Assembly (NCBI GenBank): GCA_003131365.1
Contig: PKVB01000114.1
Location: 1-8,502, forward strand
DNA from: Gemmatimonadota bacterium
GTDB taxonomy: Bacteria > Gemmatimonadota > Gemmatimonadetes > Gemmatimonadales > Gemmatimonadaceae
Length of the DNA: 8,502 nucleotides
Reading direction: 5' to 3'
Shown: positions 1 through 6,107 of the stretch, piece by piece
Numbering within the stretch: the stretch's first letter is position 1
How the letters are laid out: the number at the start of each line of letters is the position of its first letter
Position numbers and translations under genes: made by a program
The notes under the pieces: generated by a model
What the model was told of the DNA's origin: nothing
The model's input: only the letters and a program-made list of their open reading frames with translations
The model's database searches: none

Positions 1-1167
1 CGAGCGCGAATCCATTCCGGCGCTGTCGGCGAGGACGCACGCAAAGAAAGCCACGCGTTGGCAGTGGCCCTGGGTGTAGTGATCCTTGCTTTCGATCGAG
101 TCGCCCCAGTGATGCGCCATCTCCAGGAATCGCGCCTCGAGCGCCGCGTTCCGTCGCTCCACCTGCACGACGCGGTGTTGCGCCTTCAGCCGCGAGTAGA
201 GGGCGTGTGATTGATTGAGGTTCGCAAGCATGTCGCGATGCCGTTTCTGCGTCCAGTAAAGCTCGGCAAGCTGCTCGGTCACGTCGGCCTTGAGCAGCAG
301 GTCCTCTCCTTCCTCCGCGCACTCACAGGCTCGCCCGAGATACTCGGCGGCCTTCACGTAGTCACCGCGCTCGCGCGCGATCACTCCAACGTGCCTGAAC
401 ACCTCGCCGCGCCACGACGGCGCGATTTCTCCGGTGAGCGCGAGCAGCGGCTCGGCGCGATCCATCGCTTCGTCGAACCGTCCCGTCGCGATGCAAAGCT
501 GTACCTGGTTGAGCGCGACGTTCAGCTTGTTGGTGTGGTCGTGCTCCTCGCCGAAAGCGTGCTCGGCTTCGGTATACGCCGCTTCCGCGCGCTGGAGCTC
601 GCCCAGGTCGCTGTAAGCCAGTCCGATGTTGTTGAGAACCTGCGCTGCCTGATCGCGCATGCCGAGCGCGCGGTAGCCATCGAGGCTCAGATGAAACGCC
701 TCGAGCGCGCGGCGCATGTCGCCGCGAATACTGGCGACAGTTCCGAGATTCTGGTCGATCATCGCGAGCGCCGCGGCGTCCCGGATAGACTCCGCCGTAA
801 GTCTCGCCTCGGTGTACATCGACTCCGCCCGGTCCAGATCTCCGCCAGTCTGATGGACTATCGCGACGACGTTGAGCGCCTGAGCGATCGCGGATGGGGA
901 GCCCGCCTGAGTGGCGGCGGCAACCGCCGCTTCGAGAACATCTATCGCCGCGCCGCGATTACCCTGCTCGAGATAGGCCCTTCCCAGCCACCGGAGAGCC
1001 GAGAGTCTGGTGTGATCATTCGCGAAGGGATTCCGTACCAGGGCCTCGTACCGAACCGACGCGTCGCTCCAGCGGCCCTCGCGCTCCGCCAGCTTTGCCT
1101 CGTCGACAAGTGCACTTATCTCGGTGGATTCCACCTCGTCTGAGCGAGAAGTGGAACGCACTCTCAT
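1..1167 (-). CDS. TPR-repeat HD-GYP phosphodiesterase, copy A (3' end outside window)
   Basis: I translated this frame by hand: 389 codons from the ATG at 1167, open to the window edge. It matches the complete paralogue at 4312-5964 nearly from end to end. Seen: about eight 40-residue TPR-like helical repeats (repeat glycines at 31, 69, 109, 149, 189, 229, 268), a charged linker at about 315-360, then the start of the HD-GYP domain with YTQGH (H368, first metal-ligand-type histidine). The window ends at the SRS just before the expected LLHDIGK motif, so about 160 residues are missing and catalytic competence cannot be judged. By family, HD-GYP proteins hydrolyse cyclic-di-GMP (some act on cGAMP) in the cytoplasm. 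The start overlaps the AAA+ stop as ATGA with no clear Shine-Dalgarno, which implies translational coupling. TPRs as a protein- or peptide-binding input are inferred. Confidence 0.9.
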   Translation of the reverse strand, partial: MRVRSTSRSDEVESTEISALVDEAKLAEREGRWSDASVRYEALVRNPFANDHTRLSALRWLGRAYLEQGNRGAAIDVLEAAVAAATQAGSPSAIAQALNVVAIVHQTGGDLDRAESMYTEARLTAESIRDAAALAMIDQNLGTVASIRGDMRRALEAFHLSLDGYRALGMRDQAAQVLNNIGLAYSDLGELQRAEAAYTEAEHAFGEEHDHTNKLNVALNQVQLCIATGRFDEAMDRAEPLLALTGEIAPSWRGEVFRHVGVIARERGDYVKAAEYLGRACECAEEGEDLLLKADVTEQLAELYWTQKRHRDMLANLNQSHALYSRLKAQHRVVQVERRNAALEARFLEMAHHWGDSIESKDHYTQGHCQRVAFFACVLADSAGMDSRS

Positions 1168-2063
1168 GACGAAGCGAGGATTGTGCGACGCGTGGAGCCT
1201 TCGTCGCGAAGCTTTCTCGTCAGCGTCGGCCGGGAGATTCCGAGAATGCGGGCGGCAGCGCTCAGATTTCCGCCCGTGAGGCCAATGGTGGTATGGATGG
1301 CCTCGTCGACGATCGCCTGGAGCGACTTACCTTCCGCGGGTATGCGGATCACGCCGCCAGCTGGAGTTTCGACCAGAGGGATGAAGGACCGGCGTTGCAG
1401 CGAAAGGTGGTGGGGTTGAATCACGTCGCCCGTACAGACAACAACAGCGCGTTCGATGACGTTTTTGAGTTCTCGAATATTGCCCGGCCAGCGGTGTCTC
1501 TCCAGCGCGCTGACGGAATCCTGCCCCAAACGAAGGTTTTGCCGGCCTTCGGTCTCCGCGTGTCGCTTGACGAAATAGTGGGCGAGGATCGGAATATCGC
1601 CGTCTCGCTCGCGCAGCGCCGGGAGCTCGAGTCGCGCGACGTTCAGCCGATAGAAGAGATCGGCTCGAAAGCGATTGTCGGCAACGGCCGACTCAAGCGA
1701 CGAGTTAGTGCCCGCTATAATGCGGGCCGACAGAGCCCGCTCTTCCGACCCTCCAAGCCGGCGAAAGCGCCGGTCTTCAACCACGCGCAACAGCTTCGCC
1801 TGGAGCTTGAGCGGGAGCTCGGCCACCTCGTCGAGAAAAACGGTGCCGGTGCCCGCGACCTCGAACAGACCACGCTTGAGGACGCGCGCATCGGTAAACG
1901 CGCCCGGCTCGTGGCCAAACAGTTCGCTTTCCAGCAGCGTCTCGGGAATCGCCGCGCAATTGATTGCGACGAAAGGCTCAGCCGCACGCACGCTAGCCGC
2001 GTGGAGGCCGCGCGCAAAAAGCTCCTTGCCCGTCCCCGTCTCTCCGACGAGCAAAACGGTCAT
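1164..2063 (-). CDS. Sigma54-dependent activator: AAA+ domain plus Fis-type HTH, no receiver domain
   Basis: NtrC-family enhancer-binding ATPase that would remodel sigma54-RNA polymerase. Counting from the ATG at 2063: Walker A GETGTGKE (7-14), GAFTDA (54-59) at the sigma54-contact loop, Walker B TVFLDE (74-79), sensor I-like GTN (118-120), arginine-finger region FRADLFYRL (132-140), WPGNIREL sensor II region (192-199), and a C-terminal Fis-like HTH (about 248-287, with GGNLSAAARILGISRPTL). No receiver, GAF, PAS or FHA domain precedes the ATPase, so control must come from elsewhere; the adjacent TPR proteins are candidates by inference. The ATG at 2063 is the only ATG/GTG/TTG in this frame after the stop at 2268-2270, yet it cuts off the first part of the AAA+ fold, which is encoded in frame upstream. 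The true start is therefore probably upstream or non-canonical. The last four bases overlap the next gene. Confidence 0.9.
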   Translation of the reverse strand: MTVLLVGETGTGKELFARGLHAASVRAAEPFVAINCAAIPETLLESELFGHEPGAFTDARVLKRGLFEVAGTGTVFLDEVAELPLKLQAKLLRVVEDRRFRRLGGSEERALSARIIAGTNSSLESAVADNRFRADLFYRLNVARLELPALRERDGDIPILAHYFVKRHAETEGRQNLRLGQDSVSALERHRWPGNIRELKNVIERAVVVCTGDVIQPHHLSLQRRSFIPLVETPAGGVIRIPAEGKSLQAIVDEAIHTTIGLTGGNLSAAARILGISRPTLTRKLRDEGSTRRTILASS

Positions 2064-2267
2064 GCTGCGACTTGTCGCTACCTGGGTCGCTAGTGCTATA
2101 ACTTCGCGGATGGCCGTGCTCTCACCGATTACGTGGGAGTCCCAACGGTCCGCCGACGGCTGCTGCGATCGGGCTGAAATGGTTACACCGTTCCCTTTTG
2201 CACGGAAAGTCCAGCGATCCGTGCGCGGAATTGTGAATTGATCGAGCGAATGGCCCCCGAAATGAGT
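2064..2267 (-). other. In-frame upstream extension of the AAA+ gene lacking an ATG, GTG or TTG start
   Basis: The AAA+ frame stays open for 68 codons above the ATG at 2063, up to the TAA at 2268-2270. Its proximal part reads HVIGESTAIREVIALATQVA and then TSRS, running directly into MTVLLVGETGTGKE. This is the usual N-terminal segment of NtrC-type AAA+ domains (iiG-S-xxm-xxv...A-xVA-s..tVLi-GEtGTGKE), so coding at least to 2132 is well supported. None of the 68 codons is ATG, GTG, TTG or CTG; two are ATT (2178-2180 and 2229-2231). An ATT start, a frameshift or sequence error, or a recently lost start codon could explain this. The ATT at 2180 is preceded by a weak AAGGGAA purine run about 12 nt away. 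Confidence 0.7.
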
Positions 2268-2363
2268 TTAGGGGGCTATGTAGAGGACGAGGAAATGGGG
2301 AGCCAAGTCACCCATTTCTGGGGAGTTACAGCCCTCGAAGGGACTCCACGGGTGCCAGCACCC
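2253..2363 (-). promoter_or_regulatory. Cluster of four inverted repeats upstream of the AAA+ gene
   Basis: Four inverted repeats follow one another. GCCCCC (2253-2258) pairs with GGGGGC (2271-2276). GAAATGGG (2292-2299) pairs with CCCATTTC (2311-2318), an 8-bp perfect stem. GGAGT (2322-2326) pairs with ACTCC (2343-2347), enclosing CCCT/AGGG (2332-2335 and 2339-2342). GGGTGC (2350-2355) pairs with GCACCC (2358-2363). None is followed by a T-tract on the minus strand, so none is a convincing intrinsic terminator. A structured leader or attenuator for the AAA+ gene, or operators, are possible. I could not match it to the cyclic-di-GMP riboswitch consensus by eye. Confidence 0.4.
2277..2306 (-). 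promoter_or_regulatory. Possible sigma70-type promoter for the AAA+ gene
   Basis: On the minus strand, TTGGCT (complement of 2301-2306) is followed 18 nt later by TACATA (complement of 2277-2282), a moderate match to -35 and -10 elements. It lies inside the inverted-repeat cluster and would start transcription at about 2270, giving the activator its own promoter within the operon. Weak evidence, by eye only. Confidence 0.25.
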
Positions 2364-2366
2364 TTA

Positions 2367-2395
2367 GGAGGGGGCTAGCTCGGGAGGGGGCTAGC
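2367..2395. repeat. 16-bp tandem repeat overlapping the TPR A stop codon
   Basis: GGAGGGGGCTAGC occurs at 2367-2379 and again at 2383-2395, a 16-bp period with 13 identical bases. The stop codon of TPR protein A (complement of CTA, 2391-2393) lies inside the second unit. A related AGGGGGCTA lies at 2270-2278. This looks like slippage duplication at the gene end; a binding-site role is possible but unsupported. Confidence 0.6.
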
Positions 2396-3413
2396 CCGGA
2401 AGCGAGGCTAGCAGGGCGTTGATTTCGGCGGCCTCGTGTTGGGCGCCCACATCTTCGAACGACTCGGCCGCCTCCAGCCACGCCAGGCGGGCATCCGCTG
2501 AGTTCCCTAGCGCCCTCGACGTCTGGCCGAACTCCCGGAGCATCTCGGCCTGAAGCAGCCGGTCCTCGAGACCCTCCGCTTCGAAGATTCCGATCCGGAG
2601 CGTGGCAATGCTGTCGTGGAAAGCCCCTCTTTCGCGCTCGATTCTCGCCCGGCACTTGAGCGCCTCAGCGATCGTGAGATGGTCGCCACGCGTCTGCGCC
2701 CCTTCGAGGGACGATGCGCACGCTCTCTCGGCGTCGTCGAGCTTCCCGATCGCCACCCAGACCTGGGCCAGGTTGAGAACAAGGATGCTCTCGACGAGCG
2801 AATCGTGGCGCGACTTCGCGATCGTCAATCCTCGCTCGAAGGTCTCGATCGCACGCTGATAGTGACCAAGCTTGGTGTAGAGCATGCCCAGGTTGTTGAG
2901 CACCCACGACACGGCCTCGTCGTCATTCGCACTCTCGAACGCGCCGAGGCTGCTGGAGTAGCGAGCTTCGGCGGCGACGAAGTTGCCGCGCATGTTGAAG
3001 AGGACACCGCGGTTCTGCTCGATCATTCCGAGAAGGCGTACATCGCCCGCTTTCCCCGCAAACTCCGCGGCTTGCGTGTAGAGCTTCTCGCTCTCGGCGA
3101 GATTGCCGCGACGCTGGGCGATGATAGCGAGGCAATTGAAGCCGTGCGCCCGGCAGCTGATCGAGCCGCACTTTTCGGCGTGAATCAGGCTTTGCGTGTA
3201 ACAGCGATAGGCGGCTTCGGTTTCGCCCTGCTCGCGGTGAAGCGTGCCCTTCCACCGGAGGGCGTCGGCGAGAAGAGCCATATCCTGCTCGCGCTCGAGA
3301 GCCTCGATCGCGTCGTCGTACAAGCCGAGTGATCTCGCGGTGTCTCCGCGCCGTTCCGCGTCGCGGGCGCGATCAACGAGCCCTCGCGCGCCTCCCGAAT
3401 CAGTCTGCGTCAT
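2391..3413 (-). CDS. TPR-repeat protein A (eight 40-residue repeats)
   Basis: Predicted cytoplasmic helical scaffold of 340 residues with no signal peptide, membrane segment or catalytic domain. The repeat is unusually regular: the helix-turn glycine falls at 23, 63, 103, 143, 183, 223, 263 and 303, exactly eight repeats of 40 residues, the class found in LGN-, MalT- and Rap-like TPR folds rather than the classic 34-residue TPR. It is paralogous to the protein at 6108-7133 (shared LRWKGTL, LGMIEQNRGVL, WVLNNLG, IATLRI, IFEAEG, EDRLL, AEMLRE and a terminal LPG). It also resembles the TPR half of the HD-GYP proteins (MIDQNLG..., VLNNI). The ATG at 3413 is the only start after the in-frame stop at 3438-3440, but it has no good Shine-Dalgarno; a well-placed one serves a short ORF in another frame that overlaps this start. 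A role as adaptor for the neighbouring activator or phosphodiesterase is inferred. Confidence 0.88.
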   Translation of the reverse strand: MTQTDSGGARGLVDRARDAERRGDTARSLGLYDDAIEALEREQDMALLADALRWKGTLHREQGETEAAYRCYTQSLIHAEKCGSISCRAHGFNCLAIIAQRRGNLAESEKLYTQAAEFAGKAGDVRLLGMIEQNRGVLFNMRGNFVAAEARYSSSLGAFESANDDEAVSWVLNNLGMLYTKLGHYQRAIETFERGLTIAKSRHDSLVESILVLNLAQVWVAIGKLDDAERACASSLEGAQTRGDHLTIAEALKCRARIERERGAFHDSIATLRIGIFEAEGLEDRLLQAEMLREFGQTSRALGNSADARLAWLEAAESFEDVGAQHEAAEINALLASLPG

Positions 3414-3441
3414 AAAGCTGCCAGACGGTGAATTCGTTCAT
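3400..3441 (-). CDS. Possible 13-residue leader ORF overlapping the TPR A start
   Basis: On the minus strand a GAGGT Shine-Dalgarno (complement of 3450-3454) sits 8 nt before an ATG at 3441. The ORF reads MNEFTVWQLYDAD and stops with TGA at 3400-3402, 11-13 nt past the first base of the TPR A ATG (3413). Termination close to that start could couple TPR A translation to the leader. The alternative is that the leader is the true N-terminus of TPR A and is separated from it by a one-base frameshift or sequence error. No similar ORF precedes TPR protein B. Confidence 0.3.
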   Translation of the reverse strand: MNEFTVWQLYDAD

Positions 3442-3457
3442 AGTCGAATACCTCGCG

Positions 3458-3475
3458 GTGACCGATGTGACCGAT
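3458..3475. repeat. Perfect 9-bp tandem repeat upstream of TPR A
   Basis: GTGACCGAT is repeated directly at 3458-3466 and 3467-3475 with no spacer. It lies in the 83-bp gap between lipoprotein A and TPR A, three bases upstream (in the transcription sense) of the GAGGT Shine-Dalgarno. This arrangement is compatible with an operator or RNA-binding site, but nothing in the window identifies a ligand. Confidence 0.5.
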
Positions 3476-3496
3476 CTGCAAATCAGGACAGCGAAC

Positions 3497-4135
3497 TCAG
3501 TCGTTCACCGATACCCACACACCCGAGATGAGGATATAGCGGGAAAAGTGGTTGAGAATCCAGACCTGCGTCTGGGCGACGGGCTGAGCACCGTAATAGT
3601 AAGTCGTCGCAGCCTCTAGTTCGACCGGCGACGCAGAGCCGTCCACACCGATCTGATCGTTTCCATTCGACAGGTACGCCGATCTGACGCTGTTGCCGGC
3701 CGACGTACCATAGGTCGCGGTCGTACGCAGGCCCTGAACCGCGGTTACCGGAATCATAAACCGCAGGCCGTGAGGAAGCATGTCGTAGGCGACGAACGAA
3801 CCGCCCCGCGAGACGATCGTGATTGCCGTGGCAGCGCTGAGGGCGCCCGCCGGAATCACCATCGAGAAGTCCGCGCCGGGCAAGGATAGCGTGGCCCCCT
3901 CCGGCCCAACCATAGCGGAGACGCTCTGGTCGACCTTCGAGTGGCGCGGACCCCATATCACTGCCTTGGCGATCGAGCCGCCTGCAACTATCGCAAAAGA
4001 TGCTCCGACAGTGAGTGTCGGCGGGAGGAGCTTGGGTTGAGTCGGACTGGTTGGGCCGGTGTAATCGCCACAAGAGAGAACAGCAACGGCACTCACAGCC
4101 AGCGCTAGATACCGAAACGCGCGGTGACTTAACAT
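3497..4135 (-). CDS. ZU5-like secreted lipoprotein A
   Basis: A 212-residue exported protein. An arginine-containing N-terminus and hydrophobic core (10-20) lead to LSC with C22, a plausible though imperfect lipobox (VLSC), then GDYTGPTSP, a short Thr/Pro-rich tether. Aspartate is at +3, not +2, so the inner-membrane retention signal is absent. Residues about 77-137 hold a ZU5-like core (GPEGATLSLPGADFSMVIPAGAL, then ITI, YDMLPHGLRF), and the C-terminus carries LNHFSRYIL. Lipoprotein B and protein C share this plan, making all three paralogues. Unlike B and C, which end at ASG, this copy reads about seven codons further (VWVSVND), as if the ancestral stop was lost. The start is well supported by GAGGTGG 6 nt upstream. 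ZU5-type domains are known as protein-interaction modules; the function here is unknown. It is first in module A, ahead of TPR A. Confidence 0.85.
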   Translation of the reverse strand: MLSHRAFRYLALAVSAVAVLSCGDYTGPTSPTQPKLLPPTLTVGASFAIVAGGSIAKAVIWGPRHSKVDQSVSAMVGPEGATLSLPGADFSMVIPAGALSAATAITIVSRGGSFVAYDMLPHGLRFMIPVTAVQGLRTTATYGTSAGNSVRSAYLSNGNDQIGVDGSASPVELEAATTYYYGAQPVAQTQVWILNHFSRYILISGVWVSVND

Positions 4136-4141
4136 CGTACA

Positions 4142-4148
4142 CCACCTC
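4142..4148 (-). promoter_or_regulatory. Strong Shine-Dalgarno for lipoprotein A
   Basis: The complement reads GAGGTGG, 6 nt before the ATG at 4135. It is one of the two good ribosome-binding sites seen in the window and fixes this start. Confidence 0.7.
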
Positions 4149-4243
4149 GGTGAGGGACTTAATGTTTTCCAAGCTCATCCTTGGCATAGCGCGTGCCTCA
4201 CTCTAATCTCTTTACTTACAAGGGCTTACGATTTCCGGACATC

Positions 4244-4262
4244 CATTTGGTCCATTTTGGTC
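4244..4262. repeat. Tandem near-repeat in the lipoprotein A upstream region
   Basis: CATTTGGTC (4244-4252) is followed directly by CATTTTGGTC (4253-4262), differing by one inserted T. It lies in the relatively AT-rich 176-bp gap that must contain any promoter for module A. An operator is possible; I see no convincing -35/-10 pair beside it. Confidence 0.4.
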
Positions 4263-4278
4263 TAACATTCCGTTGCAA

Positions 4279-4306
4279 AAGAAACGTTCCTTTATCGGGG
4301 TTTCTT
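4279..4306 (-). terminator. Weak candidate terminator after HD-GYP B
   Basis: AAGAAAC (4279-4285) and GTTTCTT (4300-4306) form a 7-bp inverted repeat with a 14-nt loop, starting five bases beyond the stop of HD-GYP B. On the minus strand the 3' arm ends GTTTCTTTTGC, giving a short interrupted T-run. The stem is AT-rich and the loop long, so this is weak. If real, it would separate module B from module A. Confidence 0.25.
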
Positions 4307-4311
4307 CGGAT

Positions 4312-5964
4312 TCAATCGCCAGCGCTTGACGCAAAAATTGCCATGCGCTGGGGTGTGGGCCGACCCGGAATATCAGCTGTTTCGGCCCAGGTGAGGAATA
4401 TCATCAGTAGCTGAGGGTCGAATTGGCCCGTTGAAGCCCGCATAATCTCGGCGGCGCGGGCGTGGGTCAGTCCCGGCCGGTAGGACCGGGTTGTGGTGAG
4501 CGCGTCGTAGACGTCAGCGACGCAAAGGATCCTGGCGGCAAACGGAATGTCCTCGCCGCTCAGTCCGTCGGGGTAGCCGGCGCCATCCCACCGCTCGTGA
4601 TGGTTGCGGATGATCGCTCCAATGTCGCCGGGAAAGTCGATGTCGGCCACGAGCTCCAGCCCGGCCTCCGGGTGGCGCTTCATGATCGCCCATTCCTCGT
4701 CGGTAAGCTTGCCCGGCTTGTTCAGGACCTCCGTGGGGACAATGATCTTCCCGATGTCGTGCAGCAGCGCGCCGATCCGGAACCAGAACAGCGACCGCGA
4801 ATTGAATCCGGCGCTGTCGGCGAGCACGCAAGCGAAGAACGCGACGCGCTCGCAGTGGCCCTGCGTGTAGCGGTCCTTGCCTTCGATCGAATCACCCCAT
4901 TGTTTCGCCATCTCCAGGAAGCGCGACTCGAGCGCGCCGTTTCTCTTCTCCACCTGCGCGATTCGATGCTGCGCCTTGAGCTGCGTGTAGAGCGAGTGGG
5001 CGTCGTTGAGCCGATGCAGCATGTCGCGATGCCGCTTCTGCGCCCAATAGACCTCAGCGAGCTGCTCCGACACATCCGCTCGCAGGAGCAGATCGCCGCT
5101 CTCCAGCGCGTGTTGTTCCGCCTTGAGCAGATTGTCGGCGGCTTGCGCGAAATCGCCGCGCTCCCGCGCGATGACGCCGACATGCCGCAAGACTTCCCCG
5201 CGCCACGGGGCGGCGGCGGCGTCCGTCGCTACTGCCAGCAGCTGGCGGCATTGTGCCAGCGCCTCGTCGTAGCGCCGCCCGGCGATGTAGAGCTGCACCT
5301 TGTTGACGGCGAGATCGAGCTGGCGCGCGTGATCACCGTCCTCCTCGAAAGCGCGAGCAGCCTCGTCGTAGGCTTTCTCTGCATCGGACAGCTCACCGAG
5401 CTCCATGTAGGCAAGCGCGATGTTGTTCAACACCTGCGCTTCGTGATTGCGCATCCCCAGCGTCTGGTATCCCAGATGACTCAGGCGAAATGCCTCGAGG
5501 GCGCCGCGGAGGTCACCGCGGATCATCGCGACGGTGCCGAGGTTCTGATCGATCATGGCGATGAGCGCGGCGTCTCCTGCAAGCTCCGCCTTGTCGCGCG
5601 CGGCCGCGTAAATCGTCGCTGCCTGATCCAGATCGCCCGCGACCTGATACACAATCCCGACGACGTTGAGAGCCTGTGCAACCGCCGGCGGAGAACCGAT
5701 GACATCCGCCGACGCTACGGCCGCTTCGAGGACATCGAGCGCGGCGCCGCGGTTGCCTTGCTCAAGGTAGGCGCGGCCGAGCCATCTGAGCGCGGCGAGA
5801 CGAGTCGTGGCCATGGTATCAGGATCCCGCACGAGACTCTCGTATACCGCGCACGCGTCGGCCCAGCGTCCATCCCGCTCGGCCTGCTTCGCGCGATCGA
5901 TGCTTTCTCTGACGGCGGAGGATTCCACCGCCTTCAACTCGACTGTGTGTCTTTGGTTGCTCAT
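4312..5964 (-). CDS. TPR-repeat HD-GYP cyclic-dinucleotide phosphodiesterase, copy B
   Basis: Complete 550-residue cytoplasmic protein without signal peptide or membrane helix. Residues 1-320 form TPR-like repeats with a 40-residue period (glycines at 32, 70, 110, 150, 190, 229, 270), and about 315-360 is a charged, probably coiled linker. The HD-GYP domain (about 360-530) has YTQGH (H370), LHDIGK (H402, D403), RHPE (H431), HHERWDGAGYP (H455, H456, then GAGYP 461-465) and VADVYDALT (D484). The metal-binding and GYP signatures are all present, so an active enzyme is expected; the family hydrolyses cyclic-di-GMP, with cGAMP as an alternative substrate in some members. The ATG at 5964 is chosen because copy A starts at an equivalent distance from the shared REGRW/RDGRW motif; no strong Shine-Dalgarno is visible. 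The 143-bp gap upstream, where module A has its AAA+ gene, shows no remnant of that gene. Confidence 0.95.
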   Translation of the reverse strand: MSNQRHTVELKAVESSAVRESIDRAKQAERDGRWADACAVYESLVRDPDTMATTRLAALRWLGRAYLEQGNRGAALDVLEAAVASADVIGSPPAVAQALNVVGIVYQVAGDLDQAATIYAAARDKAELAGDAALIAMIDQNLGTVAMIRGDLRGALEAFRLSHLGYQTLGMRNHEAQVLNNIALAYMELGELSDAEKAYDEAARAFEEDGDHARQLDLAVNKVQLYIAGRRYDEALAQCRQLLAVATDAAAAPWRGEVLRHVGVIARERGDFAQAADNLLKAEQHALESGDLLLRADVSEQLAEVYWAQKRHRDMLHRLNDAHSLYTQLKAQHRIAQVEKRNGALESRFLEMAKQWGDSIEGKDRYTQGHCERVAFFACVLADSAGFNSRSLFWFRIGALLHDIGKIIVPTEVLNKPGKLTDEEWAIMKRHPEAGLELVADIDFPGDIGAIIRNHHERWDGAGYPDGLSGEDIPFAARILCVADVYDALTTTRSYRPGLTHARAAEIMRASTGQFDPQLLMIFLTWAETADIPGRPTPQRMAIFASSAGD

Positions 5965-6107
5965 TACGCCGCGACAACGGTCCCGAAGAGCGCTATGTCG
6001 CGCGACTTCCCGAATCAGGAATCTCCGGCCTGCGCTAGGGAGACGAGGAAGCGCTTACCGAGTCACCCCACCGCGCATACCACGCGCCGGGCGGGGACCG
6101 ACTATCG

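Noticed and set aside
211..1143. 310-codon open frame on the plus strand opposite HD-GYP A
   Set aside because: The minus strand matches the complete HD-GYP paralogue codon by codon; the plus frame has no family features.
1293..2093. 266-codon open frame on the plus strand opposite the AAA+ gene
   Set aside because: The minus strand here encodes a complete set of AAA+ and HTH motifs; the plus frame shows none and is a codon-phase shadow.
2268..2315. 15-codon ORF (MGDLAPHFLVLYIAP) in the AAA+ frame, ending at the in-frame TAA
   Set aside because: No convincing Shine-Dalgarno, not protein-like, and separated from the AAA+ coding by the stop; readthrough would be needed to use it as a start.
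2343..2357. TGGCAC on the minus strand (complement of 2352-2357) as the -24 element of a sigma54 promoter
   Set aside because: The -12 element is missing: the bases at the GC position ten nucleotides on read GT and no TTGCA is present.
2253..2363. Cyclic-di-GMP riboswitch in the structured leader
   Set aside because: A tempting link to the HD-GYP gene, but I cannot find the conserved core of either known class by eye.
5965..6107. Remnant of an AAA+ gene between TPR B and HD-GYP B
   Set aside because: Translation of the frame leading into the HD-GYP start showed no resemblance to the AAA+ C-terminus or HTH. A 35-codon open frame there lacks a usual start and ends in the HD-GYP ATG.
6070..6107. 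GC-rich inverted sequence after TPR B as an intrinsic terminator
   Set aside because: Pairing is short and interrupted and no T-tract follows on the minus strand.
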